From Kiritimatiellia bacterium (GTDB taxonomy: Bacteria; Verrucomicrobiota; Kiritimatiellia; RFP12; UBA3636): DNA of 6,933 nucleotides. Every line of letters starts with the position of its first letter. Within the stretch, counting starts at the first letter, position 1. A program made the translations under genes and the position numbers. Of this stretch, positions 1 to 5,598 are shown piece after piece. Below the pieces are notes generated by a model. That model saw nothing but the letters and a program-made list of their open reading frames with translations. It was not told the DNA's origin and searched no databases. Where the stretch lies: the NCBI GenBank assembly GCA_017413145.1, contig JAFPUX010000429.1:1-6933 (forward strand). The letters are read 5' to 3'.

Positions 1-897
1 CGCCGAGGCGCCCGCCGCGCCGCCGCCCGCCGAGACCGTGCCGCCGGGCGCGCCGTCGACCTCGCCGGCGGTCGCGAAGACCGTGACGCACAGGTCGCCG
101 TCCCCGTCGAACGAGTATCCGCCGCCGAGCGTGAAGTCGGCCGGATCGGCGCCGTTGAAGCGGATTGCGTCGATCGCCGCGTTCACCTTCGTCTCGGTCT
201 CGGGGAGCGTGCGGTTGTAGGCGCGGAAGGCGTGGTAGACGCCGCGGAACGCCATGTTCGCGCGCGTCGGATCGCCGCCGATCACGCTCTGGAGGCCGGC
301 GGCGACCGGGCCGAAGACCGTGTCGTTCGTCCACGCCGCGGCGCCGTTCCGCCAGTAGACCTGCTCGGTCTGCGTCGCCGACACCGAGACGGACGAAAAC
401 GCGTCCTTCGGGATCACGACGGACGAAAGCACCGAGTAGCGGGGCGAGCCGTCGCAGAACAGGCGCAGACGCCCGGCCGACGTGTCCCCGTCGTTGTGCT
501 CGACGGCGATGGCCCCGCTCTGGTTGATGTAGTCGCTGAAGAACGCCTGGCGCACGTTGTCGCGCGCCGGGACGCAGGCGAACTGGATCGTGAACGCGCC
601 GAGCGAGAGGGCGTCCGCGAGGCGGGTGCCGACCCGGACGCCCGAGCCGTCGACCGCGTTCGTCCAGCCGTCCGCCGCCCAGCCGAGGTTCGAGGCGAGC
701 GTGCCGTCGAATCCGTTGCCGGAGAGATCGGCCCACGTTGTCGCGGTCGCATCGTGCGTTCCCGTCCCGGCGTTGTCAATGCCGTCGTAGCACGCGACGA
801 GGCCCTTTTGGACGTAGGAATGCGCGTCCACCGCCGCCCGTGCAGGCGTGAGGCAAAGGAAAGGAAGAGCCGCGAGAAGAACGGAGAGGCGTTTCAT
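1..897 (-). CDS. Secreted LamG/concanavalin-like surface protein, N-terminal part (C-terminus beyond window)
   Basis: The reading frame opens at an ATG (complement of 895-897) and stays open for 299 codons to the left edge, so the C-terminus is missing. Residues 1-21 form a signal peptide: a short basic start (MKR), a hydrophobic core and an A-R-A cleavage site before AVDAHS. The mature protein opens with YVQKGLVACYDGI and an Asp/Asn/Gly-rich stretch containing WADLSGNG, typical of LamG/concanavalin A-like jelly-roll domains. The domain closes around residues 219-231 with GVYHAFRAYNRTL, matching the usual last strand of such domains. From about residue 249 the chain becomes Gly/Ala/Asp-rich (GGTVSAGGG near the edge), which suggests the first of several repeat modules. 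Family knowledge suggests carbohydrate or surface binding outside the cell. No enzymatic residues are visible. No clear Shine-Dalgarno precedes the ATG. It is transcribed divergently from the regulator gene. The domain call is good; the function is inferred. Confidence 0.83.
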   Translation of the reverse strand, partial: MKRLSVLLAALPFLCLTPARAAVDAHSYVQKGLVACYDGIDNAGTGTHDATATTWADLSGNGFDGTLASNLGWAADGWTNAVDGSGVRVGTRLADALSLGAFTIQFACVPARDNVRQAFFSDYINQSGAIAVEHNDGDTSAGRLRLFCDGSPRYSVLSSVVIPKDAFSSVSVSATQTEQVYWRNGAAAWTNDTVFGPVAAGLQSVIGGDPTRANMAFRGVYHAFRAYNRTLPETETKVNAAIDAIRFNGADPADFTLGGGYSFDGDGDLCVTVFATAGEVDGAPGGTVSAGGGAAGASA

Positions 898-944
898 GTC
901 TGGCTGGATGGTGGTTCGGCGGGGGACCGCCGTTTCGGCAAAGG

Positions 945-973
945 ATGATACGCTTCCGTCGCCTGCAAAACAA
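945..973 (-). promoter_or_regulatory. Putative sigma-70-type promoter of the LamG gene
   Basis: On the minus strand, a -35-like TTGTTT (complement of 968-973) is followed after exactly 17 bases by a -10-like TATCAT (complement of 945-950). Transcription would start near 938, leaving a leader of about 40 bases before the ATG. The -10 box matches five of six consensus positions; the -35 box matches only its TTG. The weak -35 box could mean that an activator is needed. Confidence 0.5.
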
Positions 974-1013
974 TTATGAAATTTTCCAGTCGAATCACGA
1001 AATTTCCTCATTG
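971..1013. promoter_or_regulatory. AT-rich dyad / candidate operator between divergent promoters
   Basis: This AT-rich island in GC-rich DNA is an imperfect inverted repeat centred on 992. Arms 971-984 and 1000-1013 are complementary at 12 of 14 positions. Each arm carries a palindromic core, GAAATTTTC at 978-986 and GAAATTTC at 999-1006, so the cores also form a direct repeat 21 bases (two helical turns) apart. The outer ends, CAAT and ATTG, coincide with the first bases of the two divergent -35 boxes. This is where a shared operator for both genes would sit. The adjacent AraC/XylR regulator is the natural candidate ligand, by inference only. Confidence 0.55.
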
Positions 1014-1039
1014 ACACTTGCTCCGGAATCCGGTAGGGT
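1011..1039 (+). promoter_or_regulatory. Sigma-70-type promoter of the regulator gene
   Basis: A perfect -35 box TTGACA (1011-1016) is followed after 17 bases by TAGGGT (1034-1039) as a -10 box. The predicted transcription start lies around 1045-1047, essentially on the GTG proposed as the start of the regulator gene, so the mRNA may be leaderless. The same layout, with a -10 box starting TAG, recurs at 6758-6786. Confidence 0.68.
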
Positions 1040-1046
1040 TCGTTTC

Positions 1047-2234
1047 GTGCAACGCAACGCGAACGCCAGCGCGGGCGCGGAGAAACGCCGCCACGTCATG
1101 CTGATGATCGACCCGCCGATTCCGGCGCGGTTCGACGGCATCATGGCCCATGCCCGGGCGCGGGGGTGGCGGCTCACGGTCGCGAACCGCCTCGTCCGGG
1201 CGCCGCGCGGGTGGGCCGGCGACGGCGCGCTCGTCACGCTGCGCGCCGATCCGGCCGTCGTCCGCTTCGCCGAGGACCTCGCCCGGCGCGGCATTCCCGT
1301 CGTGGACCTCACGCTGCACCGCCCCGATGTCGCGTTGCCGCGCGTCGTTCCCGACTACGAAGGCGCCGGCCGCCTTGCGGCGCGCCACTTCGCCGCCATC
1401 GGCCTCCGGCGCGCCGCGTGGTTCTCCGTCGAGTGGTCGAACGTCCAGCGGCTCTTCTTCGAAGGTCTCGCCGCCGGCATGGCCGAGGCTGCGGCCGGGG
1501 GCGGCGCCCCGCCCGCACGGTTCGTTCTCTCGGGGCTCGTCCCGCGCTCGCGGCTCGACGACCCGGACCGGTTCGAGGCCGCGCTCGCGCCGCGCCTCCG
1601 CGCGCTTCCGAAGCCCGTCGGCCTGCTCGCCTACAACGACGAGGAGGCCGCGCGCATGCTCGGCCTTTGCCTGGACGCCGGACTTCGCGTCCCCGACGAA
1701 ATCGCGATCCTCGGAATCGGGAACGACGCGTTCCTCTGCGAGAACCAGATGGTCCCGCTTTCGAGCGTGGAGGACGACCTGGAGCGCAACGGCTACGAAG
1801 GGGCGGTCCTGCTGGAGAAACTCATGGACGGAGCCCCGCCGCCGCGCGAACCCGTCGTGGTGCCGTGCCGGGGCGTCCGCGCGCGCCGCTCGACCGACAC
1901 GCTTGCGGTGGAGAGCCCGGTGCTGCGCCGCGCGCTGGAGATCTTCGCCGAACGACTCCCGAACCCGCCCGGCATGGTGCAGATCGCCGAAGAGGTCGGC
2001 ATCTCGCGCGCCACGCTGGACCGGCTCTTCCTGCGCGAGCTTGGCCGCCCCGCGCACGCGGAGCTGCTGCGCCGCCGCCTCGAACGGGCCAAGGAGCTGC
2101 TGCGCGGCGGCGCGCTCTCCGTCGCGGAGATCTCGGCCGCCTGCGGCTTCTGCAACCCCGGCTACTTCGCCGCCGCCTTCGCCCGCGCGGAGGGCGTCAC
2201 GCCCCGCCGCTGGCGTCCGGGCGCCGGCTCGTGA
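1047..2234 (+). CDS. XylR-type transcriptional regulator (LacI-like sensor + AraC DNA-binding domain)
   Basis: The product is a 395-residue sugar-responsive transcription factor if translation starts at GTG 1047. Residues about 15-270 form a periplasmic-binding-protein/LacI-like sensor: RRHVMLMID opens the first strand, VPDYEGAGRLAARHF follows in mid-domain, and LLAYNDEEAARML and AILGIGNDAFLCE are the usual effector-domain signatures. PLSSVEDDLERNGYEGA matches the end of the domain in XylR-like proteins of PVC bacteria. Residues about 292-390 are an AraC domain with two helix-turn-helices: IAEEVGISRATLDRLF, then VAEISAACGFCNPGYF and GVTPRRWR. The frame is open back to ATG 945, but that start would place the promoter inside the gene. 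ATG 1098 is another possibility, but it would cut close to the first beta strand. No Shine-Dalgarno precedes GTG 1047. The effector is probably a sugar. Its targets are likely its own promoter, the LamG gene and the downstream operon, which is inference. The family call is firm; the start is less certain. Confidence 0.92.
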   Translation: MQRNANASAGAEKRRHVMLMIDPPIPARFDGIMAHARARGWRLTVANRLVRAPRGWAGDGALVTLRADPAVVRFAEDLARRGIPVVDLTLHRPDVALPRVVPDYEGAGRLAARHFAAIGLRRAAWFSVEWSNVQRLFFEGLAAGMAEAAAGGGAPPARFVLSGLVPRSRLDDPDRFEAALAPRLRALPKPVGLLAYNDEEAARMLGLCLDAGLRVPDEIAILGIGNDAFLCENQMVPLSSVEDDLERNGYEGAVLLEKLMDGAPPPREPVVVPCRGVRARRSTDTLAVESPVLRRALEIFAERLPNPPGMVQIAEEVGISRATLDRLFLRELGRPAHAELLRRRLERAKELLRGGALSVAEISAACGFCNPGYFAAAFARAEGVTPRRWRPGAGS

Positions 2235-2271
2235 AACCCGGCGGATCAATGTCTCGCGCACGAGGACGGGG

Positions 2272-2290
2272 GGCCGGAAAGGATCCGGCC
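2272..2290 (+). terminator. Hairpin after the regulator gene, possible terminator
   Basis: GGCCGGA (2272-2278) and TCCGGCC (2284-2290) form a perfect 7-bp GC-rich stem with a 5-base loop, beginning 37 bases after the regulator stop codon. There is no T-run after it, so it does not meet the usual intrinsic-terminator pattern. It may only slow polymerase or protect the mRNA end, or it may be chance in GC-rich DNA. Confidence 0.3.
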
Positions 2291-2404
2291 GCGTTCACGG
2301 CAGGTCGACGGGATCCGGCTCCCGCTCGAGGCCGGGCCGCGGCGAGGCGTCGTCGCCGGCCGCGAAACCCTCCGCTCCCCCTGCCGTCGCCGCCGAGTTT
2401 CCGC

Positions 2405-2433
2405 TTGCATCGGCACACCCCGTTTGACAGAAT
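2405..2433 (+). promoter_or_regulatory. Weak promoter candidate for the VanZ-GH16-MFS-GH5 operon
   Basis: TTGCAT (2405-2410) and CAGAAT (2428-2433) are separated by 17 bases, which is the right geometry but a mediocre match. Transcription would start near 2440, only about 8 bases before the ATG at 2448. An alternative TTGACA at 2424-2429 has no -10 box at the right distance, since it would fall on the start codon. A weak promoter would fit activation by the adjacent regulator. Confidence 0.35.
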
Positions 2434-2447
2434 AGGCGGCGAAAGCC

Positions 2448-3455
2448 ATGACGATCGTCACCTCCCTGCTTGCCGACTACCGCCGCCGCGCGTCCGACCT
2501 GTGGAATGCGCGGGTGCGGGAGCTCGGCGGCCGGATCGCGGAATGGGACGATGTGGACGAGCTCGACGACCGCTGCGTCGCGCTGTTCCGCCGTTGCGTG
2601 CTCGACCGCGTCGACGCCTCGCTGCCGGACATGTCGCCAGATTACGAGAGCCAGCGCGCGCCGGTGCCGCGCCTTGCGGTCGTCCCGCGCGACGGCGTTC
2701 AGGTGCAGGTCGGCGGACTCGGTGGCGACCACGGGCCGTTGGGATTTCTCGACCCCGCCCTTCTGCCCGCGTCGGCGTTCCGCTTCATCGGCCTGTTCGA
2801 CTTCGAATGCCGGGAACCCCGCTCGTTCGAGTTCTGCCGCGTCCGGATCGCCGCCTGCCCGGATGTTTCCGCGATCGGCCGGGACGGCCTGATCCCGTTC
2901 GACGACTGCGCGTTCGTACTGACGGACGACGACGACACGGCGGGAAAGCCCCTCCGGGACGGGCTCCGCGCCGCCGAAGCGGCCCTGGTCCGTCCGCAGG
3001 ATCGGGGCGGCCCAACCCGGATCGTCCTCCCGCCGTCGCCGCAAGCCCTATCCCGCGCGCGGACGATCCTCGCCCTCTACGCGGTCTTTCTCTTTTCCAT
3101 CGCCGTGTGGCGGCCGTGGGCGGCGCCGGTTCCGACGTTCTCCCGCGCCTGGGACCTCGTCCCGTTCACGGGGCTCGGCGACCTGTGGCGCGCGGGCCTC
3201 GTGCCGTTCCTGTTCCTCTTCGTCGGCAACATCGCCTGCTTCGTCCCGTTCGGCTTCGGCATTCCGGCGCTCACGCCCCTGCGCCGCGCCGTCGTCCCCC
3301 TGTGCTTCCTCGGCTCCCTGCTGATCGAGTGCCTCCAATGGACCTTCGGAACCGGCATCGGCCAGATCGAGGACCTGATCCTCAACACCCTCGGCGGGGC
3401 GATCGGCTACGGGCTGTTCCGCCGCGCCGCGCGTTCCACGGAGGCCGTATCGTGA
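2448..3455 (+). CDS. VanZ-domain membrane protein with a long uncharacterised N-terminal region
   Basis: The 335-residue protein has two parts. Residues 1 to about 200 are soluble, charged and of no family I recognise. They contain six cysteines (43, 50, 121, 130, 137, 154) and an acidic run TDDDDT near 159-164. Residues about 205-325 are a VanZ-like domain with four predicted membrane helices (about 205-222, 251-268, 281-297, 308-325). Its signatures are NIACFVPFGFGIPAL (261-275), the E-x-x-Q pair at 294 and 297, and D309-x3-N313-x2-G-x3-GY. Simple VanZ-like proteins are usually only about 150-200 residues, so the N-terminal extension is unusual. VanZ was named for teicoplanin resistance, but most homologues have no known function; nothing here shows an antibiotic role. 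It is first in the operon. The ATG at 2448 has no strong Shine-Dalgarno. The stop overlaps the next gene's GTG. Confidence 0.85.
   Translation: MTIVTSLLADYRRRASDLWNARVRELGGRIAEWDDVDELDDRCVALFRRCVLDRVDASLPDMSPDYESQRAPVPRLAVVPRDGVQVQVGGLGGDHGPLGFLDPALLPASAFRFIGLFDFECREPRSFEFCRVRIAACPDVSAIGRDGLIPFDDCAFVLTDDDDTAGKPLRDGLRAAEAALVRPQDRGGPTRIVLPPSPQALSRARTILALYAVFLFSIAVWRPWAAPVPTFSRAWDLVPFTGLGDLWRAGLVPFLFLFVGNIACFVPFGFGIPALTPLRRAVVPLCFLGSLLIECLQWTFGTGIGQIEDLILNTLGGAIGYGLFRRAARSTEAVS
3440..3444 (+). promoter_or_regulatory. Strong ribosome binding site fixing the GH16 start
   Basis: GGAGG lies inside the end of the VanZ gene, 7 bases before the GTG at 3452. It is the only textbook Shine-Dalgarno in the operon and supports the GTG start. 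That GTG shares bases with the VanZ stop codon (GTGA), a typical translational-coupling arrangement. Confidence 0.8.
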
Positions 3456-4291
3456 CAAGTCGCGGGACGAATCCCCCCAAGCCGTTCGGACTCTCGCCTG
3501 CGGAAGCCGCCGCGTGGGAACTCACGTTCGAGGACGACTTCGACGCGCCGGCGCTCGACGAGACGAAGTGGCACGCGGGCTACCGGCGCGGGCAGTTCGA
3601 ATACTACCAACGCGTCGGCGCGCGGCATCCCGCCGCCTACACGAGCCCCGAGTGCCTCTACGAAATCTCCGGCGGCGCGCTCCGGCTCCGCGTGGACGAG
3701 ACGCGCCCGCCGCGTCCGCACGTCGGCTCCAGCTGCGTAAGCTGCGTCGCGACGAGCGACCACCGCTACGGCCGCGACCGCACCGAGGCGACGGTCTTCA
3801 AGAAGTTCGGACAGAAATACGGTTGGTTCGAGACGCGCTGCCGGATCGCGAAGGGACCGGGACTGGAGTCGGCCTTCTGGCTCCACCAGGTCGATCCGCT
3901 CCACCAGGAGTTCACGCCGGAGGGGCTGCCAAACCAGGCGGAGGGCGCGCTCGAGTTCGACGTCTTCGAGGCGTGGGGCGACCCGCCGGATGCCCTCCGC
4001 GCGCAGATGCACTGCTACTACACGGAGACCGCCCACTGGCGCCTCCTCGAGCCCGACCCGGACAACGCCTTCCACGTCTGGTCGCTCGAATGGGAGGAGG
4101 GCCTCGCGCGCTGGCGGCTCGACGGCCGCGTCGTGCGCGAATACCGCGGCCCGACGCCGCAACGCGAGATGTTCGTCCTGCTCGCGCTCTTCCACTACCG
4201 CTTTCTCCCCGACCACGTCGAGAGCGAGCTCGCCTATCCCGTCGAATTCGCCGTCGACTACGTACGCGTGTTCCGCCGCGTCGCGCCATGA
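3452..4291 (+). CDS. Glycoside hydrolase family 16 enzyme (beta-glucanase-like), apparently cytoplasmic
   Basis: The product is 279 residues, close to a single GH16 catalytic domain with nothing attached. GH16 enzymes cut beta-1,3/1,4-glucans or marine galactans with retention of configuration. The opening WELTFEDDFDAP with LDETKW is the usual first strand. YGWFETRCRIAKGPGLESAFWL (residues 123-144) is the conserved sugar-binding strand pair. The catalytic motif is EFDVFE at 168-173, fitting E-x-D-x-x-E with E168 as nucleophile, D170 as helper and E173 as acid/base. FHVWSLEW with RWRLDGRVV follows, and VDYVRVF closes the fold. The protein begins MTSRGTNPPK and has no signal peptide or lipobox, which is unusual for this mostly secreted family. 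A CxxC occurs at 95-98. The start is set by the GTGA overlap and GGAGG. The stop overlaps the MFS start. Family assignment is very secure; the exact substrate cannot be read from the sequence. Confidence 0.94.
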   Translation: MTSRGTNPPKPFGLSPAEAAAWELTFEDDFDAPALDETKWHAGYRRGQFEYYQRVGARHPAAYTSPECLYEISGGALRLRVDETRPPRPHVGSSCVSCVATSDHRYGRDRTEATVFKKFGQKYGWFETRCRIAKGPGLESAFWLHQVDPLHQEFTPEGLPNQAEGALEFDVFEAWGDPPDALRAQMHCYYTETAHWRLLEPDPDNAFHVWSLEWEEGLARWRLDGRVVREYRGPTPQREMFVLLALFHYRFLPDHVESELAYPVEFAVDYVRVFRRVAP

Positions 4292-5598
4292 TTTTCTCCC
4301 GCCCCCTCACTTCCGCCGAAAGCCGCACGTCGCTGCGGCGGCTCGCGCTCTACAACTTCGCGAACGGTCTCTCATTCGCGGGAGTGGGGGAGACCGTGAT
4401 GGTGCTCGTCGCGGTCAAGCTCGGCTGCCCGGACGCCGTCTCCGCCACGTTCGGCGGGACGCTCTTCTACGCCGGCTTCGCGGCGATGCCGCTCGGGCGC
4501 CTTCTCGCCGCGCGCTGGGGCGCGGCCCGCGCCGGCGGCGCGTTCTGGGCGCTGCGCAACGCGTTCGCGATGCTCGTCCCGGCCGCGGCGTTCTGGGGCG
4601 CGGGGCGCCCGGGGCTCGTTTCGGCGACGGTCCTCCTCGGCGCGGCCGGCTTCTACGCATGCCGCTCGGCCGGCGTCGTCCTCTACGGCCCGCTCGTCGG
4701 CGAGGCCGCCGGCCCGGAGGAGCGCGCCGGCGCGCTCGGACGGCTCGCCGCGCTGTTCAACGTCGGGTTCGCCCTCGGCTATCCCGCCGTCCTTCTCGTG
4801 TTGCGGGGAGGGGAATCGATCGGCCGCCTAGCCGCCATCGTCGCCGCCGGCGCGGCGCTCGGCGTCTGGTCCGCCTCGTTCCTCTTCCGCGCCCACGAGA
4901 CGGAGGTCCTCCGCGAGGGCGCGCGAAAGCCGGTCCTCGCCGACCTGCGCGCGCTCCTCGCGCACCGCGCCTACCGGCGGCTCGTCGCGGGCACCGCAGT
5001 CGTGAACCTGCTCTACGCGCTCGTCGGCCCGGCGTCCGTCGTCGTCCTCAAGCGCGGCTACGGCGCAAGCGATCTCGAGGCGATGGCCTATTCCGGCGTC
5101 CTGCTCGTCGTGGGCGGCGCGTGCTCCTGGGTGAACGGCGCGATCGCCCGCCGGATCGGGCCGCGCATGGAGCTCGTCGCCGCCAACGCGCTGCTGCTCG
5201 CCGCGGCCGTCGCGTGGACGCTCCTGCCGGACGCGGCGAAGCCGGTCTCGCTGGCCGTCGCGTGGACGGCGGTCTTCTGCGCGCTCGGCGTCGCCAAGGC
5301 ACTCAACGAAACCGCGACGCTGCACTACGCCGTCTCCGCCGTCGAGCCGAGGCTCGTCGTATCCGCCTCGCTCTTCCTCTACCTCTCGACCGGCCTGCTC
5401 GCGGGCGTGGCGGGCCTCGCCCTCTCGGCCCTGCTGATGGGCCGCGCCGCGGACGGCGGCGCGACGGCCGTCCCCGGTCCCGCGGCGCTCGCCGCCTACC
5501 GCGGCTACTTCCGCGCCGTCTTCTGGATCCTCCTTCCCCTCGGCGCCGTCGTCTGGCGCATTCTCCCGCTCCGCAACTCCGATCCGACCCGACCATGA
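4288..5598 (+). CDS. MFS transporter, 12 transmembrane helices
   Basis: This 436-residue protein is almost wholly hydrophobic, with twelve predicted helices at about 20-43, 54-74, 83-104, 108-128, 155-172, 178-200, 231-253, 265-284, 294-313, 318-338, 356-383 and 404-427. A longer charged loop at 201-230 divides the two six-helix halves, as in the major facilitator superfamily. Motif A-like basic loops sit between helices 2 and 3 (LGRLLAARWGAAR) and between 8 and 9 (GAIARRIGPR). Such proteins are secondary carriers of sugars and other small solutes. Its place between two glycoside hydrolases suggests uptake of their substrate or export of a product, which is inference. The ATG forms an ATGA overlap with the GH16 stop. 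There is no clear Shine-Dalgarno, so translation probably depends on coupling. The family call is strong; the substrate is unknown. Confidence 0.9.
   Translation: MIFSRPLTSAESRTSLRRLALYNFANGLSFAGVGETVMVLVAVKLGCPDAVSATFGGTLFYAGFAAMPLGRLLAARWGAARAGGAFWALRNAFAMLVPAAAFWGAGRPGLVSATVLLGAAGFYACRSAGVVLYGPLVGEAAGPEERAGALGRLAALFNVGFALGYPAVLLVLRGGESIGRLAAIVAAGAALGVWSASFLFRAHETEVLREGARKPVLADLRALLAHRAYRRLVAGTAVVNLLYALVGPASVVVLKRGYGASDLEAMAYSGVLLVVGGACSWVNGAIARRIGPRMELVAANALLLAAAVAWTLLPDAAKPVSLAVAWTAVFCALGVAKALNETATLHYAVSAVEPRLVVSASLFLYLSTGLLAGVAGLALSALLMGRAADGGATAVPGPAALAAYRGYFRAVFWILLPLGAVVWRILPLRNSDPTRP

Larger units (their letters stand above)
2235..2447. other. Non-coding gap between regulator and operon
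   Basis: I see no credible gene here: the open frames crossing it are continuations of out-of-frame readings of the neighbours. It contains a perfect hairpin at 2272-2290, a weaker GC hairpin (2340-2345 with 2353-2358), and an exact 9-base direct repeat GGATCCGGC at 2281-2289 and 2311-2319, spaced 30 bases apart. A weak promoter-like pair lies at its right end. Confidence 0.6.

Noticed and set aside
232..948. Plus-strand open frame of 238 codons opposite the LamG gene
   Set aside because: The translation is charged low-complexity sequence. The minus strand has a signal peptide, a LamG fold and its own promoter.
945..1046. ATG 945 as the start of the regulator
   Set aside because: It would add 34 residues without family similarity and place the TTGACA/TAGGGT promoter and the dyad inside the coding region. 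It also overlaps the -10 box of the opposite gene.
1008..2261. Long minus-strand open frame of 417 codons opposite the regulator
   Set aside because: Its translation is compositionally biased with no recognisable domain, and the plus strand encodes a clear XylR/AraC protein over the same bases.
2424..2429. TTGACA as the -35 box of the operon promoter
   Set aside because: At a spacing of 16-18 bases the -10 box would fall on the ATG at 2448, so transcription would begin inside the gene. The TTGCAT/CAGAAT pair is weaker but better placed.
2448..3455. Reading the VanZ protein as a glycopeptide resistance gene
   Set aside because: No other van gene is present, the architecture differs from VanZ of resistance clusters, and most VanZ-domain proteins have no link to resistance.
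1166..4291. One very long open frame on the plus strand that could look like a 1041-residue fusion protein ending in GH16
   Set aside because: Only the part from 3452 has protein character. Upstream it is arginine/proline/alanine-rich out-of-frame reading of the regulator and VanZ genes, kept open by high GC content.
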